Positions 10,743 through 21,530 are shown, counted from the stretch's first letter. The stretch is 64,000 bases of DNA from Coix lacryma-jobi var. lacryma-jobi (GCA_009763385.1 CM019830.1:92382649-92446648), one strand, 5' to 3'. Numbers and translations are program-made. Notes: generated from the letters alone by a model not told the origin.

Positions 10743-11534
10743 GGCAAGGTCCGTGAAAAGGATGAGCAGAGCGGTGGCGGCACGTGGCAGCAATCGGTGA
10801 GGTTGCGTCGAGGCAATGCTACCAGTTGTGCGCGTGTGGCCGTCGGATCAATATCTACTTCGAGTTGGTCCAGAATAACCTTAGGGTTTAGCTGGTTCGC
10901 TCTGTAATTAGTTAGGGGTAGAGTGGGAACTAGAATTAGGATAAGTAGAGGGAGACACCCACCTCCCATTCCATCTCAGTCATTTGCTATTCTCCACTTA
11001 GTGTTTTCCTGCTCTCCCAATCCCCAGTTGTAGCTACTGAGATCCGCAGAGAACCATACCTCTGTGTTCTTGAGATTTTGAGGAAGTGAGACCGTAATCT
11101 CATGGTTGTAGCGTGTGGTAGCCACACGGTTGCAAATTCATGGTGTGATTCGCGTTTTGATTTTGTTCTTCGCATTCTTCGTTTCTCCATGTTTTTCCCG
11201 TCACTCGATCTCTCTCTACTGCGTCTTTTTGAAATCCACTTGAATCAACTTGTTCTTTATAGTGAGGAGAACATTTCCACCGGAGGAATTCATCTCTACC
11301 CTCACGAACAAGTAGATCGGGTCGATTCAATTTTCGTGGCGCTTTTTCGGTTCATACTCCTTCCCTTTCGATTTCCCATTGATTGAGTTGATTTGAGCGG
11401 ATGATTTCTTGGGGATAGTCTCCTAACTACCTCGTGTTCATCTTCTCCAAGTTTGGGAACAAGGGATTTTGATTTGAATCGATTTGGAGGAGATTTGAGT
11501 TGAGGGCGACCAAAATCGCCCTCACTGGGTGGTC

Positions 11535-11797
11535 ACGGACAGTTCGCGGTACCACCGGCGGACAGTCCGCGTGTCAGGGGCAAGCCGAGTCAGTGGCTGT
11601 GTTCCTCGGCTGTGTTGCTTTGGTTTGAACGGCGGACAGTTCGCAGTACTAGGTCGCGGACAGTCCGGGCCTGAGCAGAACGAGTTCAGCAACTGTGCTG
11701 TTTTTCCATTTTGACCGGCGGACAGTCCGGGATCGACTCGCGGACAGTCCGCAGTTGGCACGGATAGTCCGGGACTGGGAGTCCGGACAGTTTCGGA
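11535..11797. repeat. Dispersed GCGGACAGTCCGC palindromes in Copia LTR
   Basis: Eight copies of a short near-palindrome GCGGACAGTCCGC and variants, near 11537, 11563, 11631, 11654, 11716, 11740, 11761 and 11783. The copies differ mainly in the outer bases. The minus-strand LTR has a different but comparable array of GCGTCCGATG units at about 7690-7960. Confidence 0.75.
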
Positions 11798-12206
11798 TTT
11801 GGCTGTGTTGAGTTTTAGTGCATTTGCTCTCCCGGCTTCTCCGCTTGGTTTTCGGACTTCTTGTTTGGCCCTAGAGTTGACCAAGTAACCTCTCTAGGTA
11901 TCTTTGCTACTTGTTAGCATAGGTATTTGGAGATTTCTCGACGTAGCCTTCCATCTACGTTCGAGGGTCGGTTTTTGGGGTTGAACTTGAGCCGGAACTT
12001 TTGGCGTGTTGCTTGCTCTTGACTTGTGGTGCCTCGCTATGATCCTAGGGATCATCCACCCTCTTCCAAGGGTCGTGGGCATCATGTTTCGGTCCTAGCT
12101 TTTGGGGGTTGATTTTTGGGACAAAGGCCAAAGTTTCGAGAGAAATTTTTAGGCTCCCATTCACCCCCCTCTGGCCGCCTTGCTTTTGCATTCTCGGTCC
12201 TTCAAT

Positions 12207-12218
12207 TGGTATCAGAGC
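12207..12218 (+). other. Primer binding site, tRNA-iMet type (Copia)
   Basis: TGGTATCAGAGC, the standard plant initiator-tRNA-Met primer site, two bases after the LTR end. It is followed by a short leader and the gag ATG at 12268. Confidence 0.85.
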
Positions 12219-12267
12219 GGGTTAAGGACCTTCCACCTTAGCCGGTTCCAGATCCACAGAAGGCGAC

Positions 12268-12320
12268 ATGGATCGCGGCATGGGCAAACCGCCGTTTTCG
12301 ATTGGACGAACTATGTGTAT
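12268..12320 (+). pseudogene. Copia gag, segment 1
   Basis: Start of Gag: MDRGMGKPPF, then a small frameshift in a T run, then DWTNYVY in the next frame. The text continues at 21531 after element A. The start at 12268 is the first ATG after the PBS and gives the family-like N-terminus ending in TNYxYWKxRM. Confidence 0.7.
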
Positions 12321-13853
12321 TGTTGACGCTCACTAAGTGTCATATTCTTAGCATCAACAAGGTCATATAACGCAACACAAGGACCTAAAGTCAACCAAAA
12401 ACCTTTTATAAACTAACGATTTCCACTTGTCCTTAAGTTTTATTTGAATGTAGGAAATTGCAGGGTTTTTGAGCAAAATGACCAAATGGACCCACCAGGA
12501 AGCAAGCCCACTTGCCTGGCTCACTTTGGGCCAAGGAGGGGTGGCGCCCGCCACCCCTAGCTGGCGGTCGCCAGGGGGTAGAAGCCCATACTCCCCCTGC
12601 CACATCACTGATCCAGGGGAAGCACCCCACACTCATTTGCAGCCGTTGCTCACCTAAGTCCGATTCATCCAAGGGCTAAGAAGCAGCGTCACACGGATCA
12701 TGGCCTAATTGCCCATGTGGCGGTTATTGGACAACCCTAACCGACCCCAAATCGACTTGGAGGACCACCTGGATGCCGTTGGTGAAGAGGCAGTGGATCC
12801 AAGGGCCAGGGGGTGGTAGCCGCCACCTAGGGCTGGCACCCGCCACCACACTCACCCCCCTGACCTAACCCTAGGTCCCTTAGGCTATAAATAGGACCCC
12901 CCGAGCTCATTTGTACTCAGACCTCACCTCATTAGTCCCACTCTCTTGTAAGCGAAGCTCTGGTGAAGGAACACTCTAGTTGAGAGACTTAGAGTGAGAG
13001 CGAGAATGAAGAAGAGAAGAGCTGGAGTTGTAATAGAGGATCTTCCAAGCCTCTGGTATAATTCTCAGTCTTTCTTCATTTATCTTAGTGTTCTTCTACT
13101 TTCAGCATTTACTTTAAGTTCTTTACTTATTGTTCTTGTAGAGTGCTTTCGATCATAGATAACTTAGTATTTAGATTGTATCTAGTTTGGGTTCTTCGCT
13201 GAGTAATCAGTGCTCTAGTTTTGGACGCAAGATTAGAGTAGTATATATTAGTGTAAGCGCGGTGCTTAGACTAATTATACCTTAGTTTGTGGCTAGCCCC
13301 CTGGATAGCTGTGGTAGCAAACAGGTGGTGACAGCCCTGGGAGCCTTGAATTCCACCACGTAGTTGGGTTAGTTTTTAAATCATAAACCTTGTTGTGCAT
13401 GTCTGAGGTAAACAGTCCAGAGGGTGTGTACGGTTCGAAGAACTAGATAAAACCTTTATTGCTAAGTTAGTTGTGATCGTAAGTGTGTAGGAAAACATTA
13501 ATCTATTCATCGGCCAGACCCCGCCGATTTAGGTTAGTAATAGTTAGTCTTTCTTTCTTTCTTTTTAGTAGTACTAGAAACCAACCCCCATTCGTACATC
13601 CCGATCAACCCTGCTAGAATCACTAGTTGTTCATAGCAGTCCTAGTGTTAGTTCTGCCACAGTAGCTTCCCTGTGGAAATAAATACGATACTCGGTTACT
13701 CCCGGGTGAAGTGCTACAATAGACTTATTCTGTGCAATACGAATAGTTAGTTATACTTCTTACATTAAGAAGTACCAACAAACCTTTCTGGAGCCGTTGC
13801 CGGGGATAGATTGCATAGTCTACTCCTAGTGACGATGTTAGCAAGAGTCAACA
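12321..13853 (+). repeat. Element A 5' LTR
   Basis: TGTTGACGC...GAGTCAACA, with terminal inverted bases TGTTGAC/GTCAACA. Contains GC-rich palindromes (12538-12574, 12810-12846), a TATA box (12886) and, about 60 bp before its end, an internal PBS-like copy (CTGGAGCCGTTGCCGGGGA, about 13783). Confidence 0.9.
12886..12893 (+). promoter_or_regulatory. TATA box of Athila-like LTR
   Basis: TATAAATA in GGCTATAAATAGGACC, kept in the 3' LTR of A (20541), in the 5' LTRs of B (22416) and E (60936), and changed to AATAAATA in the 3' LTR of B (about 52629). The downstream text CTCAGACCTCACCTC is a likely start region, by analogy only. Confidence 0.65.
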
Positions 13854-13861
13854 AGCATTTC

Positions 13862-13879
13862 TGGCGCCGTTGCCTGGGA
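13862..13879 (+). other. Primer binding site, tRNA-Asp type (element A)
   Basis: TGGCGCCGTTGCCTGGGA, eight bases after the LTR end (spacer AGCATTTC). It matches the 3' end of plant tRNA-Asp except for one base; copy E has TGGCGCCGTTGCCGGGGA. This PBS is typical of the Athila/Tat branch of Gypsy. Confidence 0.8.
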
Positions 13880-13981
13880 AGCAATTGGCTAGAATTAATT
13901 CTTTGTGATTTCTATTGAATTAACCCCCGTAGTTCTAGTGGGTATATATATTGTTCGTTGTTTGTGATCGTTCAAGTAGTC

Positions 13982-16146
13982 ATGGCCGGATTCAATCTCC
14001 CGAGCGACTATCAAGAAGATCCTGAGGCCATTCTTAGGAGAGCGAGAGCTAATCTCACTCCTCCGAGGAAGAACCTGGAGTTTCGTGAGAGAAGTTCGTC
14101 GAGACAAGAACCCCAGTCCAAAGTGACTGACGAACCAAGCTGCTCCAACGATCAATCAACATCAACGTCGACCAAAACACTCTGCGAGTATTCCATGCCT
14201 ACTCTTGCTCACATTCCAGTGTTACCTTCTACTAGTAATGTAGATTTTGAGCTTAAACCTCACTTAATACGTATGGCTCAAGCTATTGCATTTAATGGCA
14301 AACCTTCCGAGGATGCTAATGCTCACCTCCGGAATTTTCTGGAGATATGTAGTACAATTTCTGTGCAGGGAGTTTCACAAGATGCCATTAGACTTCGTCT
14401 CTTTCCATTTTCATTAGTGGAAAAAGCGAAGCAGTGATTCCTCTTCAACTCTGGACACCTGCTGACGTGGGTGAGATGCGCGGATGAATTCCTCAACAAG
14501 TTCTGCACGATAAGTCGGACTATTCTTTTCCGTAGCAAGATTTCCAACTTTGGACAGGGAGACGAAGAAACAATCACTGAAGCTTGGGAGAGACTACAAG
14601 AGTATGTTGAATACTGTCCTCACCATGGTATGCAAGACTGCTACTTGATCCAGAGCTTCTACAATGGACTCCAGAAAGAATCTCGACAACACATTGATGC
14701 TGCCGCCGAAGGTGCATACCTCTCTCTCACTGCAGAGAAGGCAACCAAATTGATCGAGACAATGGTGGCAAATCAAGGATGGACAGAAAAACGTGCTAGA
14801 GGTATGTCTGAAATTAAGCAAGCTGATTCTGTTACCCTGCAAACTTTAGTAAAATTGCTAGAGCAAAGGATAAATGAGAAGAGAGATCATGCTGCAAAGG
14901 AGTACTACGCCAAGCAAAGAGCCGCTTCGTCAAGTGAAGGTCAAGCAGAAATTAAGAAAGAGGATGCCAAATCCCTTCTTAATAATGGTGGCTACGAAGA
15001 ACCTCCAATTCCAATGATCCAACAATGGAATAATAAAGGTATGCCTCAAACCTCCGTATTTAATTCTCCTATTGGAAAATTAGTTTCTAATCAAGGTAGA
15101 ATTAATGATAACATAAATAATAAATTAATTGAACATGATAAAACTTTAGAAGGATTTATGCTAAACCGAAAGATTTTTCTAAAGCATTTAAGGAACAAAT
15201 TAATTTTAATAAGAGATTAGAGCAAATAGTAGATAACATTAAATCTCAAATTAAATACTATGAGGAGGTAAAAGCTGTAACAACGAGAGGTGGTAAATCC
15301 ACTCGTGATCCACCTCATCTTAATTTAGTTCCTAGTAGTAATACTGCTGCAAAGAAAAATATTGTTAATGTTGAAGAAGATGAAGAAGAGGAGACGCCAG
15401 CTGAACCTTCATCCAAGGTATGGACTGCTCCTCATGAATTTTATGATACACATGTATTACCTTTTCCAGATCGAAACAGAAATCCGACGGAAGACGACCA
15501 ATTCAAGAAGTTCATCGAGGTAATTCAAAAATTATATATACATGTGCCATTTGTTGACGCTATGCAGGTTCCAACTTATGCAAAATATTTGAGAGACATG
15601 CTCAATAAGAAGAAACCAATTCCAAGTAGGGATGTGGTTAAATTGACCGAAGATTGCAGTGCGGTCATTTTAAACCAACTCCCAGAAAAGAAGAAGGACC
15701 CAAGAAACCCAATGATTGCATGTTCAATTGGAGAGCAGCACTTCGAGCATGCACTCTATGATCTGGGAGCAAGCGTCAGTGTCATGCCCAAGGTAATATA
15801 TGATAAATTAAATCATCATACCTTGTCCCCTACTTCTATGTGTTTGCAGCTAGCCGATCAATCGCTCCGATATCTCGCAGGAATAGCAGAGAATATTCCG
15901 GTGAAAATCCGAAATCTCTTTGTCCCGGTAGATTTCGTGGTTCTGGATATTAATCCGGACCACCGGACGCCATTGATCTTGGGACGGCCATTTTTGATCA
16001 CTGCAAAAGCCACCATTGATGTAGGAGCTGGAGAAATTCAGCTCCACATCAGTGGAAAGGAGGAGAAATTCGAGTTCACACCACGACCGGAAAAACACCC
16101 GTCATCAAGGTTCGTCGGTGCCGACATTCCACCACATCCACCGTGA
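13982..16146 (+). pseudogene. Gag-protease polyprotein, element A (broken)
   Basis: Structural Gag followed in frame by an aspartic protease, about 720 residues if unbroken. The start MAGFNLPSDYQEDPEAILRR is shared with B and E. The Gag core contains DANAHLRNFLEICSTISVQG and ISNFGQGDEETITEAWERL, conserved in Athila-type Gag; no zinc knuckle is seen. The protease has DLGASVSVMPK (catalytic Asp codon at 15760) and ILGRPFL near the C-terminus. Damage: TGA for Trp at 14435-14437 and a one-base deletion near 15153 that ends the frame at 15220. A basic, lysine-rich segment (about 14860-14980) lies in the Gag C-terminal part. In copy B the C-terminal part of Gag and the protease are in one continuous frame, which supports a single polyprotein. 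Confidence 0.85.
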
Positions 16147-17006
16147 AGGCGACACTAATCGGGAATCCAAAGCGGCTAACCAAGGTAAGTTAGGCTAAGG
16201 TAAGTCTTTATCCCCCATTTAAATTTTCGTTTTTACTTAAGCAAATTAATTTTCTGCAAAGTAGATGCTTAGTAGGGTGATTAGGTTGCTCCTAGGGGGC
16301 TTAGGGCAGCCATAGGGGTGGCGCCCGCCACCCCAAGCTGGCACCCGCCACCCTAGGGTGCACTAGGGAGCACTAGCCAATCTCTAGACTATTACACCTA
16401 CCTCCTAGACCCAAATAACACCAAGGGAGACCCATGGCTTTGCTCATTTCAATGCAATCACTCACTTCCATGTCTCCCCATGTCTCCCCCTCTTCACTCC
16501 ACCTTTTGGACACATCTCCACCCAAAAATTCTGGTGCACATGTGATGGAGAGTGACAAGGAGAGCACTAGGTGAAATGAGGGGTGAGTTGGAGTGAAATT
16601 CCGCCAAGGAGGGTGGCGCCGACCACCTCTATTTCCACATTTCGGTACAGAACTGCTTCCGAGTAAGTTTCCCACCATCCTTGGTATAAAGTATGACCAG
16701 GATGAGGAAGTGGTCTTTGAAATTTTTAGCTCACTTGCCCCATTTAGGAGGTTACACACTTTCACTTTGCACCGACCCGACCACTTTATTCCCCACTTGG
16801 AATTTCAGTGGACATTACGAGGGAAACCTCATGTGTCGGTTGCAGGCAGAAATGAGCAATGTGGGGTGGCGCCCGCCAGCAGGGTGAGGCTTCCAGCCTC
16901 CCCCCTCCATCCTCAGCCCATAAATACTACCCACACCCCATGCAAGTTCTCACAACTCACTCAAAACACAAAAATATCAGCCATCTTGAGCACTAGCAAG
17001 GAAGTC
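16147..17006 (+). other. Protease-ORF2 spacer of element A
   Basis: No coding sequence recognised. It holds GC-rich palindromes of the GGTGGCGCCCGCCACC type (16316, 16862) and a leader-like TATAAATACTACCCAC (about 16918) 80 bp before the second ORF. B has the same spacer at 25639-26613, with the same TATA-like text at about 26526. This is where Athila relatives normally carry RT, RNase H and integrase; nothing of them remains. Confidence 0.6.
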
Positions 17007-18671
17007 ATGGGCCCTCTCAAGAACTTCTTCACCGGCAAGAAGAAGAAGAGGAAGGGTGAGGGAAGTTCGTCAAGAGCAAACACCCACATTCGCTTTGCTG
17101 GGAGTGATGAGGAGAGCGCCGGGTGGGGTACTCCATCCACCAACGAAATGTCGGTGGATCAGAACTCTCCGTTCACACACCAGGCCGGACCGACCATCCG
17201 CATCCTAAACTCCGTCAATGATATCATCTGGCAGAGTGATCGGGAATGGCAGGCCTGGAACATCCTCAGTGAGAGGGAGTTCGTTCACACCCGCCGCATC
17301 GACGACGACTTGCTAAGTTGCACTGGTATGGACAGTGAGTTTCTCTATATTTCTCGAACCTTAGGATGGGAAGATGCATGGAAGGTTAATGAGGAGGGAA
17401 TCCTTCCCCTCACAATGGAATTTCTAGATACCATGCAATTGTCTGCTAGTCACATAACATTCCGGCTTTTTAATGAAGAACATTTTTTAACGTGGAGGCA
17501 GTTCAGCAAGAATCTAAACTTTGATGATTCATGCTTGCTGAACTTGGAATCTGCCTGTACGGGATTCAATAGGAATGAATTCTAGAAAAGTATTGCTGGG
17601 AACAGAGACCCAGGCTTGCCCCGTACAAGTAATATCCACAACCCCACGCTCAGGTTTTTCAACAAATATACTACTATCACACTCTTTCCAAGACCTGACT
17701 TGAGACCAATTAAAAAGCCCGAAATGCTGCTGCTTTATGCTCTAGTAAACCACATAAAAGTATCACCTGCTAAGGCCATGGCGGACTACTGGTCTAAATT
17801 TAATCAACGCACTGGAAATATTGAAATGACATCATGGATAACTAGACTGGCTTTTAACATGGGTCTGCTGAACACCGCTATATACTCCTACATTCCTAGT
17901 GACTGAGACCTTTTGACCATGGAGCATTTCTCGCAAGGACACCTCTTGCGTGAGAACCAGGAGACCGGTGAGATTCACATGATCTACCAAGATTATGTGA
18001 ATAAAATCGCTCTTCCTGACTTGTCACTTTGGTTGGTGAATGCACCAACATTACTTTTGGCCCTGGAAACCGAGGCAGAGCAAAACCGCAGGTTGGCCCG
18101 AGAGAACATCATGCAGGTTCCCAGGAGGAGGACGCGAGCACAGACCCGTGCAGCAGAAGAAGCTGCAAGAGCCGCAGTAGCGGCACAAGAGTTTGACCCT
18201 TTCCATGCAGGGCAGTATGAAGGAGCAGCACACTATGGCCATTTGACACCCCCTGGCTCGCACCAAGCAGGAGGATCGAATTGGCAACAACCGCAACATC
18301 AGCGGTGGGAATACGGCCAGGAGGCGTACTTTCACTCATCCCAGTTGCGGAGTTCAACCCATTCCTTGGGAGGATCCACCCGGTACACTGGCCGTGGTGA
18401 TGAGTTCTTCCATAGGGGAATCTCGCCACAGGCCGCTCGCCATTCGTCCTTTCACCAGGACGAGTGGATGCGCGATATGGGATATCTTCAGCACCATATG
18501 ACTGGACTCACCATGGATAATGCCGACATCCGCCAGGACATGAACAACTTGAACCAAAATTTCCAGGAATTCCGCCAGGAAACTGGTGGAGAACTGGGTA
18601 ATATTTCTTCTCTCCTGCAGCAGAACCAGCAGAACTGGGACGACATGTACCGTCGTCAAGGATGGATGTAA
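17007..18671 (+). pseudogene. ATHILA-type second ORF, element A
   Basis: 555 codons including the stop, the same length as in B (26614-28278) without indels. N-terminus MGPLKNFFTGKKKKRKGEG is lysine-rich and NLS-like. The middle (residues 85-330) has the signature of the ATHILA ORF family of plant Gypsy elements: EREFVHTRRIDDDLL, LGWEDAWKVNEEGILPLTME, FPRPDLRPIKKPEMLLLYAL. The C-terminal third is Gln-rich with a run RRRTRAQTRAAEEAARAAVA and ends in a short coiled coil (NADIRQDMNNLNQNFQEFRQ). No signal peptide or membrane segment is seen, so an envelope-like role is not supported. Broken by TAG at 17583 (Trp in B) and TGA at 17904 (Arg in B). The role of this family is unknown; the equal length in two copies suggests it was functional when they inserted. 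Confidence 0.8.
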
Positions 18672-19345
18672 CCCAACCACGCCAAAAGCCAGCTTGGGGG
18701 AGGACCCCCGTCAACGAGGTAAGTATCACTACCATCTTTATTTGTGCCAGTTTTATTTTTATTTCAGTAATTTATATGTGAGTTTTATCTTAGTTAAATT
18801 GCAGCTAAAAAAATATATATAATAAATAAATAGTAATAAATGAAATGCTCTCATCATAAGTCTTTCTAAATAAAAATGTATGTCATGCATTAGAGTTATC
18901 ATGGGAGAACGTATGCTAGAACTAAACTTGAGACATGAGCATTAGACTAAGTAAAGAGGAAGTAAGTTTCTACTTTGACTTGAGCAAGTCAAGTTTGTGG
19001 AGTAATTATTTTGAATTTTTTTTTAAAAAAACATGCTCTAAGTACTTCTGTGGCAAAGAAAGTCCTACCAAAGCCAAATAATTTTTACTCTTAGAGTAGG
19101 AGCTTTCACTTGCTGCATGTTAGTGTTGAGCCTAGTTAGACTTTTGTTGATAGTCATGGTAGAGAAACTTGTCACATCTTTAGACCAAGAAATTCACTTG
19201 CACCCACCTATATAGTGCTATTCTTACACTGAGAATACTCACACAACATGCCTTTATTTCCATTCATTGTTAGGAATACTTCATGGCAAAATATCATGCT
19301 CCATACTGAAATCTCAGGGACATGGCTATAATCATTAAAAAAAAG

Positions 19346-19459
19346 AGAGCAAGTGCTCTGGAAAGAAAAGAATATTCAAAAGAGCAAGTGCTCTAGAAAG
19401 AAAATTCAAAAGAGCAAGTGCTCTAGAAAGAAGAGAATATCCAAAAGAGCAAATGCTCT
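19346..19459. repeat. Tandem AGAGCAAGTGCTCT hairpin repeat
   Basis: Four units of 30-35 bp, each carrying the inverted repeat AGAGCA/TGCTCT around AG or AA: 19346, 19381, 19411 and 19446 (the last with AAATGCTCT). The linkers are GAAAG and AATATTC text. Copy B has three units (28945-29019). Confidence 0.85.
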
Positions 19460-19935
19460 CATTCATAGCCATTATCCCACAAATGAGGTAAAAAGGAGAA
19501 GTGCCACGAAAGTAGTAGCCACAATAAATACCACACACTTGCACATTCCTGGTCTGAACCTATGACTTGTTGCTCCTTTGCTCCATTTGTCTAACTTAGC
19601 AAAATTATGCTAGCATTGCATGCTCACTTTTATCCTACCCTTTAAACCCCACATAAAGTCTTAGTGAGAGGATAATTCTTCCATTTCCACATACAAATAT
19701 GAGTGATTGAGTGAGCCACAGAAGTTACTAAGCATGGTTTCTTTTGAACAAAACTTGTAAAAACTCCACATGTCTTGATTAGCAAAATAGGCAAGGGAAA
19801 GACAAACCTTCTTTCTTGCTGGTCCTTTGTTCTAATCTTGAGTGCAAGGAAGGCTACCAATTCCGTGGTGATGAAAATAATATGGGCATACACAACAAAA
19901 AAACACAGAGTTTCCAAGATTATTTCAAGTCCATG

Positions 19936-19974
19936 CTTGCTCGAGGACGAGCAAGAGGTAAGCTTGGGGGAGCT
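19936..19974 (+). other. 3' stem-loop and polypurine tract, element A
   Basis: CTTGCTCG/CGAGCAAG with loop AGGA (19936-19955), then GGTAAGCTTGGGGGAGCT up to the 3' LTR. The G run is the likely plus-strand primer. B (29491-29529) and, on the minus strand, C (just right of 31051) keep GAGGACGAGCAA and GGGGGAGCT. Confidence 0.7.
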
Positions 19975-21530
19975 TGTTGACGCTCACTAAGTGTCATATT
20001 CTTAGCATCAACAAGGTCATATAACGCAACACAAGGACCAAAAGTCAACCAAAAACCTTTTATAAACTAACGATTTCCACTTGTCCTTGAGTTTTATTTG
20101 AATGTAGGAAATTGCAGGGTTTTTGAGCAAAATGACCAAATGGACCCACCAGGAAGCAAGCCCACTTGCCTGGCTCACTTTGGGCCAAGGCGGGGTGGCG
20201 CCCGCCACTCCTAGCTGGCGGCCGCCAGGGGGGAGAAGCCCCAACTCCCCCCTGCCACGTCACTGATCCAGGGGAAGCACCCCACACTCATTTGCACCTG
20301 TTGCTCACCTAAGTCGGTTCATCCAAGGGCTAAGAAGCAGCGTCACATGGATCATGGCCTAATTGCCCATGTGACGGTTATTGGACAACCCTAACCGACC
20401 CCAAACCGACTTGGAGGACCTCTTGGATGCCGTTGGTGAAGAGGCATTGGATCCAAGGGCCAGGGGGGTGGTGGCGGCCACCTAGGGCTGGCGCCCGCCA
20501 CCACACTCACCCCCCTGACCTAACCCTAGGTCCCTTAGGCTATAAATAGGACCCCCCGAGCTCATTTGTACTCAGACCTCACCTCATTAGTCCCACTCTC
20601 TTGTAAGCGAAGCTCTGGTGAAGGAACACTCTAGTTGAGAGACTTAGAGTGAGAGCGAGAGTGTAGAAGAAAAGAGCTGGAGTTGTAATAGAGGATCTTC
20701 CAAGTCTCTGGTATAATTCCAAGTCTTTCTTTATTTATCTTAGTGTTCTCCTACTTTCAGCATTTACTTTAAGTTCTTTACTTATTGTTCTTGTTGAGTG
20801 CTTTCGATCATAGATAACTTAGTATTTAGCTTATATCTAGTTTGGGTTCTTCGCTGAGTAATCAGTGCTCTAGTTTTGGACGCAAGATTAGAGTAGTATA
20901 TATTAGTGTAAGCGCGGTGCTTAGACTAGTTATACCTTAGTTTGTGGCTAGCCCCCCGGATAGCTGTGGTAGCAAACAGGTGGTGACAGCCCTGGGAGCC
21001 TTGAATTCCACCACGTAGTTGGGTTAGTTCTTAAATCATAAACCTCGTTGTGCACGTCTGAGGTAAATAGTCCAGAGGGTGTGTACGGTTCGAAGAACTA
21101 GATAAACTCTTTATTGCTAAGTTAGTTGTGTTCATAAGTGTGTAGGAAAACATTAATCTGTTCATCGGCCAGACCCCGCCGATTTAGGTTAGTAATAGTT
21201 AGTCTTTCTTTCTTTCTTTTTAGTAGTACTAGAAACCAACCCCCATTCGTACATCCCGATCAACCCTGCTAGAATCACTAGTTGTTCATAGTAGTCCTTG
21301 TGTTAGTTCTGCCACAGTAGCTTCCCTGTGGAAATAAATACGATACTCGGTTACTCCCAGGTGAAGTGCTACAATAGACTTATTCTGTGCGCTTGCGGAA
21401 CCTACTAATAGTCATACGAATAGTTAGTTATACTTCTTACATTAAGAAGTACCAACAAACCTTTCTGGCGCCATTGCCGGGGATAGATTGCATTGTCTAC
21501 TCCTAGTGACGACGTTAGCAAGAGTCAACA
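19975..21530 (+). repeat. Element A 3' LTR
   Basis: TGTTGACGC...GAGTCAACA, 1556 bp, followed by the TSD TGTAT. Contains an unbroken 14-base palindrome CTGGCGGCCGCCAG (about 20214), a TATA box at 20541 and the internal PBS-like copy about 75 bp from the end. Confidence 0.9.

Larger units (their letters stand above)
10195..12204 (+). mobile_element. 5' LTR of the plus-strand SIRE/Maximus Copia (5' truncated)
   Basis: About 2.0-kb LTR ending CTCGGTCCTTCA at 12204, two bases before the PBS. Homology to the minus-strand LTR begins at GAGTGATGAGTGATTG (about 10198), equivalent to about 70 bp inside that LTR, so the extreme 5' end seems to be missing. It holds a hairpin array (10479-10742) and a second palindromic repeat array (11535-11797). 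Confidence 0.65.
18672..19974 (+). other. 3' untranslated region of element A
   Basis: About 1.3 kb without sense coding sequence. Contains a four-unit hairpin repeat (19346-19459) and a stem-loop plus purine tract (19936-19974). On the minus strand, a 91-codon ORF (19917-19642) is also open in copy B (29489-29202, 95 codons); this may be simple DNA conservation. Confidence 0.6.
12321..21530 (+). mobile_element. Element A: nonautonomous Athila-like Gypsy
   Basis: Complete 9.2-kb insertion. LTRs 12321-13853 (1533 bp) and 19975-21530 (1556 bp), TSD TGTAT on both sides (12316-12320, 21531-21535), tRNA-Asp-type PBS, gag-protease (13982-16146), a second ORF of ATHILA type (17007-18671), a hairpin repeat and a purine-rich tract before the 3' LTR. 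No reverse transcriptase, RNase H or integrase is present between protease and second ORF, nor anywhere else. Element B has exactly the same order, so the lack of RT and integrase is a family property and not damage in this copy. LTR lengths differ mainly by a deletion near 13735 in the 5' LTR. Confidence 0.85.

Noticed and set aside
17007..18671. Second ORF of A as an envelope gene
   Set aside because: No signal peptide, membrane segment or cleavage site is visible. It matches the ATHILA ORF family instead, so an envelope role is unsupported.
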